This document shows, in pieces, positions 24,601 through 35,479 of a stretch of 64,000 bases of DNA. The stretch is taken from the NCBI GenBank assembly GCA_947396885.1, contig OX377202.1:21142001-21206000 (forward strand). Direction: 5' to 3'. A model generated the notes under the pieces. It saw nothing but the letters and a program-made list of their open reading frames with translations. It searched no databases and was not told where the DNA came from. The DNA comes from Heligmosomoides polygyrus polygyrus (Eukaryota; Nematoda; Chromadorea; Rhabditida; Heligmosomidae). The translations under genes were made by a program, and so were the position numbers. The number at the start of each line of letters is the position of its first letter. The stretch's first letter is position 1.

Positions 24601-27600
24601 TGTTTGCAGATGAAAGTTTCTGCTCATTATCTAAGACTGAATGGAGGTTATCATAGTAAAGAAATAATTATATTAAAAAGGGTGCGTGTTGCGCAGTCGG
24701 AGAAGGCGCCGGCTGTCCCGTGTACCCGATACCAGGTTTCTGGTTCGGATTTCACGCCTAGGCCAACCAAGCCTTCCATCCATCCGGGGTGGGTGAATTG
24801 AATCAGACTTGTCTGGGAAGGATAGAGCACTGACTTGTACATCGGCTGGCCAGCTCAATCATTGTATGGCGAAATACGCATTCAAGTCGCGTCCACGGCA
24901 TCCCGTAGAAGTAGAATGCGTGGCGCATCCCAAAAGGGATTGAGTAACGCCGTCCTTTATCCTTTATCCTTATATTAAAAACATAAAACGTCATAAACGT
25001 CACAGCCTCTTCAAATGTTTGCGAACAAATTCAATACAACACTTATTAATTGCCTATAAGTCGTATGTTAGACCAATTCTAGAATATGGCACCACAATTT
25101 TTAGTCCGAAATATAAGCGTGAAATTGCCAGGCTGGAATCTGTACAAAACAGCTTCACAAGAAAGCTATGGATACGCGCACATGGGTATGATTACAACAC
25201 CATTCCCTCACCGGCTTCACGAAACAGATTCTTCAATCTACATACCCTTGAACATCGTAGGAGAAGAAATGATTTAATTGCGATATATAAGATGATAAAC
25301 GGTCTTACTCGTATTCCCCTTCAGGAGTTCTATACATTTTCTTCATCGAACACAAGGGGTGGTCAGTGGAAGATCCAGTTTCCTGGATCAAAAAGCAGTG
25401 TAAGGTCTCAATTTTTCACTTGCCGTGCTGGCTCTGATTTTTGAGGTTATCTAAAAAACACATTATACCAAATTCCTTAAGGAAGTATAAAAAACTTCTT
25501 GACCGATATCTTCAGGATGCAGTTTAGTAGTTTTCAACTGTATTATGTTGATTCTTGTTGCCTGTTCTGTTTTTTCCTGTTTAGAATTACTTTAACTTAT
25601 GTTTAGTTTTACCTTGTTTTTCTTTTGCATGGTTATATGTAGTGAAAAAATAAATAAATAAAAGGTAAAAACACATTATTGTCTCGCAGTTGCAATAAAT
25701 TCAAACTCGTTTAATCCCTCTGTTTCAGGAAAGAACCAGGATTTATCCTAGTCGGGAGCGGGCAACCGTAAAGTGTCAGTCGCGTTTGTCATCCCATACT
25801 AAACAACTACATCCACTTAAGAAAAAAGCCCTCGGATAATAGGACATCAGCGGAGGCTGTCGTAGGAACTGAAGCAAGGGATTGGAGATGCGAATCATTA
25901 TATGCTCCCCTCCGATTAGGATAGATGCAAAAACATTTTTTCAAACGACAAAAAGTGAGGAATCGACGAGACAAAAATCAACACAATTAAGAAATCCAGT
26001 TTGTTCTGGCAACACCTCATTGACCGAGCCCTGCGTTAAACTGAAGTTTAGCAATTGCAGTAGCCGCATTTTTTAAAGATGTAACCCTTAGCAACAAAAT
26101 CTATCCGATGTAAGTGTTTACATAGATTTGATGAAAGTTCTTCCATTTTCTTACCCTGAAAAATTGGCCTGACTTTGTACTAGCTCATCACTAAGACGAA
26201 TTATCTATGATCAAAACCTTGTTTTTAGAATTGTTAGTAATCACTTCGATATTGATAAAAATGAACTCTTCACATTCAACGGGATTATAAGAGGTCACAA
26301 TCATAGAATTGAACCGCAAAAATGTCAATAATCTTTTTCTGCTCGTGTTGTAAAAATCTGGAATGAGTTTCCCGTACATATCATCAAATCTTCGCCAAAA
26401 CGTTCAACTACAAGTTGGAAAAGTTTCTTATGCAGAAAAACATTTATGAAGTTGGCTTTAAAATAGTTTTCTTAAGAGTAGACAATACTTTGTTTGAACA
26501 TACATATATTTAGTAGCTTTTTCAGTGAGTGAAATACTAAATCGCTCTGAGAAAAAGGTGTGTTTCACTTTATGGAAATCATCTACACTTTTGCTAATAA
26601 TCGAAATGCCAAATTTGCTGCAATTGATTGTGCAGAGCTGTCTTTCGATCACTTTGGCTCAATATCTGTTCTATGTTATAATGGGGGGATGTTCAGTCCA
26701 TTATATGCTATTGATACTACTCTGATCCGGTACCCTGGGTGTACATACCTTATTGCTAACAGGTGAATCCGGCCCAGACCTGCAGAAGAATGAAACGTAT
26801 CCAGTCCAGTGCAACGTTGCAACTGGAAAAATCCAGTAGTTGAAAAAACCATAGCGTCCTGATGTGGCGAAATTTGGGTTGATACACGCAATTGTAGGCC
26901 ACGCTTTAAGGTCACATCTACGTCTGTGTTACAACAGTCGTAGTCTTCTTTACTGGAGCTTCTATTGGCATTCTCAATATCGCAACTGAACAAGAGGAAG
27001 CCAGGCGATGGGTGCTTGAAGTGAGTTCTAGGAATACATGAAAAGATCGGGTCTTTATTTACTTATTTATTCATGAAGTGGACCGAGGCTGAAAATACAA
27101 TATCCTACTATATACACGATGTCTCAAGAAATGTGTACAGTGTTTGAAAGGTGGAAACTTTGCTCACAGTAAAGGTACTAAAAGCTAAAAAATTGTATAA
27201 AAGCGTAAGAAAATAGAAATTTTCTGACATATGAGTGGTATTTATTACGCCATGCACTCGTCTGAATTTTTGCATATTACACTCGACTGATTGTGTTTCG
27301 CTTGAATACTTGTTATAATTTCTTCAGAAAGGAATCGAATTGATTAGTTTGTAATTCTTTCAAAGTTTAAAACTTAAATATACAGAATGCAAGCAAAAAG
27401 TGCAAAGTATCTTAAAAGATTCAGGTGCTGTTTGAAAGGCTCTAACATTGCTGGTAATGAAGCTTTTGCAGATGTTTGAAATTTATATAACAGCAAAGAG
27501 TAAAGTAATTCCTGTGACGTGTAAATAGTCAAGATCGCGCTATGTTTCCGCCATAAACCTTGCATTTTAGACTCGATTGGTTGTGCATGGGCTGAATGCT

Positions 27601-30600
27601 TGTTACAATCTTGCTACTACTTTCAATGACGGAATTCTGTGGAGTGATGAAGCAACATTCAGGCTGAATGAAAACGTTAATCGGCATAATTACAACACTG
27701 GGCTACGCAAAACGTCAAAAAAGCACAACACAGGCTAATCTGGCGAAGTAGTAATAAGACTGTAACAAGCCTTCAGCTCAGACACAATCAATCGAGTCTG
27801 AAATGCGAGGTGTCGGGCGCGGGCATGGCGCAATCTTGACCATTTGCGTGTCACAGAAATCTCGTTGCCCTATGCCTTCATATGAGTCTCAAACATGTCT
27901 CAAAGCGTCGCTAGCAGCAATGTTAAAACCTTTCCAACAGCACCTGCATTTTTAAGATACCCTGCATTTTTCGCAAGACAAAGTGCGTTTTTAAATTTTA
28001 CAAATTAAAAAAAGCACAAACCAATCGATAGGTCAGTTTGTGAAGAATTTATAACAACTGTTCAAGCGAAACACAATCAATCGAGTGTAAAACGCAAAAA
28101 AACGCCTTCTCCAAATCGAGCAAGGCAAAACGCACCGGGTTCTCTTTCTTGCGGTGTTTTACTATCACAGGACGAACGGAATGGACGCTGTGCCAAAAGC
28201 AGCTACGAAGCGGCACTTGTTGGTAGGAGCTGGACGACATCATGGATGCGTCCGTCGACAATCTGCTAGAAGATCTCCATGTTGTGCGAAAGCAATCGGA
28301 TTGGACGGTAGTTTGTGCAGTCTGCAGGACTGCCCTTCTTCCAAATTGGAATCGTTGTGCTTCTTTGCCAAATGTCGAACACTTTCTTCTCCACAACAAC
28401 GTGATTGAAGAACGTCGCCAGCCACTTCGTTGGGAAGCATGATCTCGACTTCCATAAGTCGGCCGCCAAGTCATCCGGGCCTGTTTCCTTGCCTGGCTTC
28501 ATCTTCTTCAGTGCCGTTTCTGTCTCCTCTATGGTGATTTTCTGGACGGGACCATATACAGAAGAAGGTGGAATGCCCGGATGAGCAACACTCTACTGTC
28601 GAGAGTTCCCGAAGTACTTGATTCGATTCAAAACCATTTTGCGGACCATGAGTAGATGATCGTCCTCATCGTTGATGCCAAAGAACTTCTCAACGTCTTC
28701 AGTGTGGCGATGACGGACCTTTGCGAGTCGATAAAGAAATCGCTCGCCATCGCGCAGCCGTACTCGTCCTTCGCAGCGCCAACGTGCCCGCTAACGTCAC
28801 CTGCGACAATGATTGCGTCTTGTGACGGCAGTTCTGCTGTTTTCTCATCTAGCAGACTCCAAATTCGTCTTTGACTCGCTCCGAGCAGCCAGTCTGTGGA
28901 GCATATCCAGATAAAATATGACACCGACGCCGTTCTGCATTATCTCGTGGAGCATTCAGCACCATCAAACATATGTGACATGAGCTGTTCGTAGGCCGGC
29001 CTGTCACATGCATTCGAGTCTCCGTGTTCAGATCGGCTCGCAAAAGCGAACAGCTTTCAGTGGCACCACGTGGAGGAGCGAACATCGCCACCTATGACTT
29101 CCTGATTTGCACTCTAAATTTGGTTGGACTAACTTAAACTTCTGTAGGTGAAGAAGGTTGGGTTTTTAGAAACCCTACCTGTAAGTATTTTAAACACCAT
29201 GAGGCGGTCAGATCTTTTCCTTCTAATAAAAAGCCTTGGTAAACCTAATATTTCAGCCCATCTGGTATCTGATAGTAATTGACCCCGGAACATCTCAATA
29301 TCAACTTACTAATTTGAACATTTTCTAAAAGAAGTATGTCTCTTTCCTTCGAAGGATTGGAAACTTGCTTCACACTTTGTCGTGGGTCTCAAATACGTCA
29401 TATGTGCGCGCAGGATCTGAGGATCTCTTCTCTTCAGTGCTTTAAAAAGGTTGTAGATGCGGCAGTTAGTTTTTTTGACTGGCTTCTAAAGCAACGTCAC
29501 ATCTCATTTATATTATTGTTTTTTCTTGAACATTAAAAGCGATGATCTGTTTTACAGGAATACACGTGCGCAAAATCTGCTATTTCTCAACCACGCCTTG
29601 AAATCTACTTTCCCTACAAACTGGCTCGGATAGCCATAATTGGCTCATCACTTGGACTTGTCGAGGGCTTCCTCCTTGTGCTATTCATCTACTTATCGTT
29701 CCACTTCCTGAATAAAAATGATCACCTATCACAAAAGACCAGAGAAATGCAGAGGCGTTTTCTCATCTATTTAATAGTGCAGGTAATTTTGAATTTTGAA
29801 TTTTTTGTCTTATAGAATTTGCAAACTTTTGAAAGGAATTCATTTCAATCTAGCCATGAAGCGTTAAAATGTTACGACCTTAATGCCCTTTTGCAGTAAA
29901 AATCACTAGCTGACTAGAAATCAAAAGCTCACTGAAGGAAGAAAGCTCGCTGACAACTGATTCAGGCATCTATTCCAGCTGTTAATCTCCTTCTACCAGT
30001 GCTGCTCCTGCTTTACAGTTTTGCTACAGCAAATGGTACAAGTCAAGGTTGGCACATTTCTAAAATGGCACTGTACTGCAATTTTTCAAGGTGCACAACT
30101 GACGTCATGATCAATTATAGGAGTTGGAAACGTTGCATTAGCTTCACTTGGGCTGCATGGCTCAATCTCCGCATTAACATTAATATTCTGCAACGAACCC
30201 TACAGGAGCTTCACGATGAAGCTGCTTACAATTCGTAAGTTTTTTATTGAACAGGTGCTATATACATCACGGCGCTGTCGGTGCATACATAAGTTCAACA
30301 GTTATGTAAGCTGACTAATATGGAACGGTTAAGCTGAATGACTACTTTCCATGACGAGTATATTTGGCGAAACTAAAGTCACTGTAAATGCTGGCTGGGT
30401 ATTCTTCCCCTCTAATTGCACGAAGATTGAAGACAGTGCTAATTCTGCTTAAAATGGACGTGCCGCTCCATCCAACAGGCAAAAGCGGCTCATTTGGCGT
30501 CGGAAAGCTCCGTTTTCTTCGTGGGGTCGGATGCAAATCGCTTTAGGGCGCGGCATGCTCAACTCTGGATGTTGCGCTTACTCAATTGAGTAATAATCTT

Positions 30601-31723
30601 GGTTATCCAGCCTCTGGTCATGACCCGAAATCAATTCACTTCGCATATTTATCTGCGATAATATACAAAGCACGGAACGACAAGCCGGAACATAACTCGG
30701 CACAAGAGAAAACATACCGACAACACATAACGGAAGATCACCAGGCACCGGAGTGGGGACGAATGCCGGCGTGGTCGGTGGAAGGAGCCGAAGCACCGCG
30801 ATGAAGGGACTGGCCGGGTCCCTGGGTGCAGCCGCGCGTCCCTCAACCGTCCGGGTGGCAGTTCTCGAGAGTCCTTTGTCCTCGCTTATATAGGTCCGTC
30901 CTCCTCAAGTCCGTGCCTGAAACAAAGAAGGGTAAGGGGCCGCGACGTTTTGAAAGAGATGGCCAGTAATGAGAGAGGCAACACGGGGGTAAAATGTCAA
31001 AACGGGACTCAAAACACCGATTCCTCCTTCGTCCCTCACAATTGTTGTTCTCCCATTCATTTTTTGCGCAGAAGAGTAGGGCTACTTTATGGAACTCACT
31101 ACCACCAAGACACGCTGCGAGCAATGCATATATTATATAATACATTAGCCTGGCAGAATCAAACGAGTTGACGCCCCATGGCGGTTGTTAGTTCCAAAAA
31201 GTAGGCCATGCTCTTCTAAACGCATTGATAAGCTCCTTCCATCAGCCTAGCTTCATTCTACCAGCGGTCACGCCACTCGATTGATTCTGCCGGGCATATA
31301 TGCATTGCTTACGGAGCGCGCCATAGCGGCCGTTAGTTCCAAAAATAGGCCATGTTCTTACACGCAACAATTAAGTGGGCAATAACAAATAAGTAAGCGC
31401 AACACCCAAAAGTTGAGGACGCCTTGCCCTAAAGCGATTTGCGCCCGGCGCGAGGCGAAGCGTGGCGGTGCGTGCGGAAAACGGCGCTTTCCGGCGCAAA
31501 AGGCGCCGCTTTTGCTTACTGGACGGAGCGGCACAGCGTGATAGTGAGATTTAGCATGCCGTGTGGTTTCGCCTACCGTACAGAACCAATTGTCATTGTC
31601 ATCTTGATATCTGACATAAGGTTGACTTAATAACGTTTTTGTTTTCCAGGGTGGACGTGGAAGAAGCGGCAGATCAATGCCAGTCGATCAGGGGAGCCGA
31701 ACTTTCTCAATTCAATCCGTTAA
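21663..31723 (+). CDS. Srh/Sri-type serpentine chemoreceptor, 6 exons
   Basis: Exons 21663-22068, 26911-27020, 29558-29782, 29966-30047, 30121-30234, 31650-31723; all GT/AG and in phase; 336 aa, the normal size for the family. Order of segments: N-terminus with TM1 (QVYLAIMHSLSIIAIPLNVL), KSTRQMGEYKWYLLCYQ, TM2, a PIPMGYPAAWIAQ loop, TM3, TM4 in exon 2 followed by NIATEQEEARRWVLE, TM5 in exon 3, then the diagnostic cytoplasmic SQKTREMQRRFLIYLIVQ, TM6 in exon 4, TM7 with LGLHGSISALTLIF and the family NEPYR motif in exon 5, and a basic tail. These features are those of nematode class H/I 7TM receptors, which act in chemosensory cilia. An upstream in-frame ATG at 21609 exists, but 21663 gives the usual short N-terminus. 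Class H versus I is not settled. Confidence 0.92.
22575..22740 (+). repeat. SINE-B copy (tRNA-like)
   Basis: tRNA-like unit with an A-box-like GGAGCGCAACGGGTAG and a B box GGGTTCGACTCTCC about 40 nt later, followed by CGCTACATTTTTGCATTTCA. Related copies, at 23440 and 45960 on the minus strand and 985 on the plus, share the GTGACGTTG..TTCACGCGA core. Lies in intron 1 of the chemoreceptor. Confidence 0.7.
23440..23605 (-). repeat. SINE-B copy
   Basis: Inverse copy with GGAGCGCAGTGGACAGTGAC and GCATTTTTGCATTTTAACTG on the minus strand. Confidence 0.65.
23832..24038 (-). repeat. SINE-A copy, head-truncated
   Basis: Has the tail AAAGGATAAAGGAC and the conserved internal CTTCCCAGACAAGTCTGGTA, but diverges at about 24036, before the tRNA-like head. 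Confidence 0.85.
24421..24559. mobile_element. 139-bp palindromic MITE
   Basis: Starts CGGGCCAAATTCATCAACCA and ends with the inverted equivalent (GGTTGATTAATCTGGCCCG). Inner TTACGGTGAAAA/TTTTCACCGTAA segments pair as well. No coding capacity. Confidence 0.75.
24680..24969 (+). repeat. SINE-A copy with 12-bp target-site duplication
   Basis: Sense-strand copy: GGGTGCGTGTTGCGCAGTCGG-type head (A box one mismatch from TRGCNNAGYNGG), B-box-like GGTTCGGATTTC, and GTCCTTTATCCTTTATCC tail. Flanked by exact TTATATTAAAAA repeats at 24668-24679 and 24970-24981. Confidence 0.92.
24985..25670 (+). pseudogene. 5'-truncated CR1-like LINE 3' end
   Basis: Only the C-terminal part of the reverse transcriptase ORF remains: SLFKCLRTNSIQHLLIAYKS, YVRPILEYGTTIFSP, RLESVQNSFTRKLW and DYNTIPSP, homologous to the end of the 2731 relic. 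The frame breaks after about 150 codons. The 3' end is GTGAAAAAATAAATAAATAA. Such 5' truncation is usual for LINE insertions. Intron 1 of the chemoreceptor. Confidence 0.88.
25739..25928. mobile_element. Short hAT-like MITE relative
   Basis: Inverted ends GGATTTATCCTAGTCGG and GCATCTATCCTAATCGG match the terminal repeats of the 492/489-bp elements at 15181 and 54358, but the element is only about 190 bp and no clear 8-bp duplication remains. Confidence 0.6.
26190..26470 (+). pseudogene. CR1-like LINE 3' fragment
   Basis: Plus-strand remnant reading RRIIYDQNLVFRIVSNHFDI, then IIRGHNHRIEPQK and, after a stop, FSARVVKIWNEFPVHII, homologous to the C-terminus of the LINE at 37931-38317 (LRRVIYDENLIFKIVH...VWNSLPNDVV). 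Confidence 0.75.
27265..28100. mobile_element. Long inverted-repeat transposon with transposase remnant
   Basis: Arms of about 350 bp (27265-27622 and 27743-28100) are inverted copies at roughly 75-80 percent by eye; the outer parts share CACTCGAYTGATTGTGTTTC. The 120-bp centre carries a plus-strand open frame (27634-27735) reading ILWSDEATFRLNENVNRHNY, the SDE catalytic block and following residues of an IS630/Tc1/mariner-type transposase. The rest of the gene is missing, so this is an internally deleted copy. It lies in intron 2 of the chemoreceptor. Confidence 0.8.
28101..29100 (-). pseudogene. RTE-type LINE relic (endonuclease and RT start)
   Basis: Minus-strand fragments in order: LNTETRMHVTGRPT region near 29030, endonuclease VPSQDAIIVAGD-like block (here LPSQDAIIVAGDVSGHVGAA, near 28800), then RT entry KETGPDDLAADLWK, WQRSTTIPIWKKGSPADCTN and YRPIRLLSH near 28300-28480, and VRFALLDLEKAF at about 28100-28135, where similarity stops exactly at the adjacent inverted-repeat element. 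Frames are broken. The fragment belongs to the RTE clade. Confidence 0.85.
30462..31544. mobile_element. 1.08-kb element with about 130-bp inverted ends
   Basis: Left end 30462-30590 and right end 31388-31544 are inverted copies; both hold GCAAATCGCTTTAGGGC or its complement, GCGCTTACT and TGCCGCTCC. Inside, a block of about 45 bp (GTTAGTTCCAAAAA.TAGGCCATG) occurs twice in direct orientation near 31180 and 31330. No transposase recognised. It fills most of the last intron of the chemoreceptor gene. Confidence 0.7.
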
Positions 31724-31779
31724 TACAGCTGTAGCTGTTTAAATCAAAAACGCGTTTATGGAACATATTGAGAACTCCA

Positions 31780-31785
31780 AATAAA
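31780..31785 (+). terminator. Polyadenylation signal of the chemoreceptor gene
   Basis: AATAAA 57 nt after the stop codon at 31721-31723, at a normal distance for a nematode 3' UTR. Confidence 0.6.
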
Positions 31786-33600
31786 CTCCGCCTTCTGTTC
31801 ATAACTACTGTTGTCCAATGTACGCTTCTTCTGTGCCACATCGAATAAGCTTCTTGAAACGATATTCGAGTACAACATCAAGTTCCAGTGACTGATCACC
31901 GTAACCATGTAGACACGCAGACATTCATACTTGCAGGCCAGTCTCGTGGCGGAAAAGCGATAAAATGTAGAGCTTGATGGAAACACTGAACAGAACCATG
32001 TCTCCAGTGCTTTATTCAACATCATCCCTAATGGCTTGAACAAATGTCCTACTTATAGAAGGTCGTACTTGCCCTCACTAGTACTTTATACCTACGCTAT
32101 GGTCGGGAGAGATATAGATTTTTGTTCGACCCGGCGGCGTGGGCGGAGCGGCGTTCTCCACACAGCGTCGGAAGGGGGTGGGACGAGGGGCGCGCCGAGC
32201 CGCCAATCGTGGACGAGAAGATTACTAAAATGATCTGCAGTTCTGGCTCAATAAATGAGTTCTCGCTCAATAAATGATTCACGAGAGGGTACCAGAAAGG
32301 CAAAATAGAGGGCAAAATAGAACACCAGGAGAATTACCTGGTGCCCGTCTTCAAATGATAAATAAGGCTGCGGTTTCTCAATAAGGTTCACCTTGACAAC
32401 TAGTAAAACCATCGTTCCTTGCTGCTCCGCATTATCAAAATAAAAATAACAAGGTAGTCGTAATCATACAGTGGCAGCATGCTAAATTTCTTTAATACCT
32501 TTAAAAATTATGCAAGTTAGTGCCTCCTAATTCTTGCAAAACAGCTCGTGAAGGGCACTGGGCACTACAAGAATGCAGAAAGGGACAATTTTGAAAACTT
32601 AGGTAATTGGTTTGATCTGATCTGAATTCTTCTGCTGGACTTGTTGCGCTACCTTTTCACTCTTCAGATGCCAAATGAGAAAACACATGTCTTGTCTAAA
32701 ATCTTTCTCGAGACCAGGATTTTTGAAAACCTCATTAGATGCCTTTTCTCTGATCTGCCTCCTTACAAAAAAGTTACCACAGGAAAACTCACAGCCTAAA
32801 AGGTCAGAAGTGTCTTAATATTATTGAAGCCTCCAGTTATTTTATAAGCAAGCGAGCAGCTCAGACTAATTTTCATGTTTTGTTATTTGTTCCATGTCCC
32901 TTTTGCCCCAAAATTACCCTTTGTTTGTTGCCAGTTTTTAAAATTTCATTGACTCATCCATAATTTGATGGATGTTGTTGATCTCGGGGGCAGGCCTTGC
33001 ATCGGTTTTTCGGCGACATCTCGCTAATTGAAGAAAACCGCGACACGGTTTTCGCGCGTCGGAAACTTGTCGAAGAGGGGCGGCGCGCGCAGGGTGGGGA
33101 GTGAGCGGTGGGGGATAATTGTGTAGGGAATGCACGTCCCTCGGTGGCGTCGTATTTAAACATCACTCGATACACCTCGTTTCACGGAATTTTGGGCTAC
33201 GCAAACTCCATGCGTGAAGCAAGGTCGAGTTGCTCTAAAGTACTAGGCGGCCTGATTTTCAATATAAGTTTATGGCATCCTTCACCGACAAACTTATATG
33301 CACTTAAAATAGAGTGCCGTGTTTTCATCATCGAAATCGAATGCCGATATCAACAGGACAATTACGACATGTAGAAGAATGAAGGAAATTGCCACAGAAG
33401 TCGAGAAAGATGAATACACACCTCTAATTGTCAGTGTAAAGGCTTGTTCTTTTTCTTCGATTTATTGCGAAGCACTCCGGTGCGTGCTTTCTACACCGGA
33501 ATGAGGTTGAAAGTCCTCAAAGAATACTAATTAGCGATTCCTACAAAACGGCATTGTCTATTCATTGCTACGATGGCGGCAGGTGCTACCGAGCCCATGT
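31786..33600. other. Intergenic stretch downstream of the chemoreceptor
   Basis: No gene recognised. A minus-strand open frame of 95 codons at 31756-32043 overlaps the chemoreceptor 3' UTR and has no recognisable family. Two short GC-rich patches occur at 32127-32215 and 32990-33110. Confidence 0.4.
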
Positions 33601-33689
33601 GGGTAATTGTCGACTAAAGACCCCGCTTTTCAAAGAGCGATTTTCAAGCTCTGACTCAATGAGCTGGCTCCCTACCTCCCGTCCCACTA

Positions 33690-33933
33690 TATGGTTCAGT
33701 GCGACGATTTCGACCTCTACCCAGAGCTCTAGTTGGCGATCATGCCCTCCCTCTCCATCTTCGCCATTTCTTTAAACCTATTCTCCATATGCATCGTCTA
33801 CAAGTCCACAGGCAAACAAGCAAATACCATTTGTGTTCGCTTGTTTGCCTGTGGACTTGTAGACGATGCATATGGAGAATAGGTTTAAAGAAATGGCGAA
33901 GATGGAGAGGCAGGGCATGATCGCCAACTAGAG
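33690..33933 (+). pseudogene. Chemoreceptor exon-1 fragment with inverted duplication
   Basis: 33690-33821 reads MVQCDDFDLYPEL, stop, LAIMPSLSIFAISLN and IVYKSTGK, a paralogue of exon 1 of the gene at 21663 (IECEDFDLSPQVYLAIMHSL). 33727-33821 is then repeated in inverse orientation at 33839-33933, 94 of 95 positions by eye, across a 17-nt loop. In-frame stop and truncation make it non-functional. Confidence 0.88.
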
Positions 33934-34790
33934 TGAATTAGAACGAAGTGAATGAGTCTGACAGCTCTCTTCATCTGACCACGAGATTGCCTTATCAGTC
34001 TTTCGACTGTTTTTGCAGAGTCGATTGTTTTGTATCCTGCTTCTTCGTACTTTCCCAATATCTTTTAACACTGCTGTAGTATGGAACTATTCGTGAACGA
34101 GTGATCTTTAAATGTTCCCTTGTCTTTCCAAGGCTGTGAAAAGGGGAGAATGTCAGCGGAGCAGAGTCGCCATAAATAAATAAACAAATAAATAACTGCC
34201 CTGTTTTAACAACTAGAGAATCTTGCCACTTTTCCATCTTCTTGAAAATGGTCCGGAGAGCTCACGAAAGGCCGTTCTACTGGCTGTCCAAGCATTCCCG
34301 GGGAATTCCATAGAGATTTCAAAAAATAGTGATTGCAATAATGAAAGGGCTCACCAGTTTTTCTCATCTTGAAACATCGGCTTTTTGGCTGTTAGTTAGC
34401 ATATGTTGTGACGCATGAAGCTTTTAAGTGGATCTTTATTTACCCTCTTCGACTTCGACTTCCAGCCGAACCCAATTGGATCCACAGCGAGGTATGGTGT
34501 TCGCCCTCGTTAGTTGACCAGTAGGGGCAAGAGATGAACCTCAAAATCTCGTGTGACACAAGTTACACTAACCAACTAATGAAGGCTTTACATTCAAAGA
34601 GTCTAAGCCCAGTTTTATTTTTTGTTGTTTGTTCGTTGTCCGTTTTCCCGTTATCCGGCAATTTTGGGCAAAATTATCCGTTTTCCGATTTTCAAAGTTT
34701 CATTATCCGCTCATCCCTGGTGCGGACGCCGATGCCACGCAGTAAGATTGGGCATCGATTGACCAAAACTGGCAGTTTCCCAATCAACTT
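33934..34790. other. Intergenic stretch with an AAAT-tailed fragment
   Basis: 34170-34200 is CATAAATAAATAAACAAATA, the kind of tail left by a LINE or SINE 3' end on the plus strand; the body upstream (about 33960-34170) is not recognised. No gene seen. Confidence 0.4.
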
Positions 34791-35440
34791 CTAGTGCACC
34801 ACTTCAATTTCGGCACAGTACTTCTCCGCCGTGATAGTCTCTCCAGTCTTCAAGAACTTGTAATGGACTATACCAGCCATGTCCACCACACGGACACCAT
34901 GGCCTTCTTTAGATGGAGACTTAGTTTCGGCATCTCCTTGGGACCATTATTCTTGTCAAGTCATTGTGCAGAGCGACCACGATTATAAAAGAGGTTTCGT
35001 TTTCGTCGCATGTCACGATCGTGTCCAAAAAAGGCTTCCTTAGATAGATTAGATATGCTTAACGAAGCACAAGTATCGTGGCGCTTTGGCGTCTGCCATG
35101 CGGTCAGTTCGTCTGGGATCCATTTATCCAGATTCTTTACTTTTCCGACCGCATTTAAGTGGCAACGGATAGTGCTGTCGTCAATGCCGGAATGCTGTGC
35201 TAACTCTCTCACAGTTTGACGCGGATCCGCTTCCACCGCGGCTTTGAGTCGGTCGTCGTTAAGGAGTGAAGGCGGATTACCTCGGTCTTCATCTTCGAGA
35301 CTTTCATCTCCAAAACGAAACCTTACGAACCAGTGGTGAATTGTGCGTTCCTTAGCGAAATCCTGCCTAAGTGCAGCGTGGTTTTGTTGACGTTGTGGCG
35401 CCCCCTTGAGTGCTTCACTTTGAACTACCATAACTTTCAC
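34791..35440 (-). pseudogene. Mariner transposase relic (N-terminal two-thirds)
   Basis: An intact 159-codon stretch (35440-34961) has the paired helix-turn-helix part: HHWFVRFRFGDESLEDEDRG and TVRELAQHSGIDDSTIRCHL. After a frame break, NRGRSAQWLDKNNGPKEMPK-like and HYKFLKTGETITAEKYCAEI follow down to about 34795. The first Asp block is garbled and the rest of the catalytic domain is missing. Confidence 0.85.
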
Positions 35441-35479
35441 AAATCTTATCGGAATTAGTCGAAATAAACACCGTTCGAG

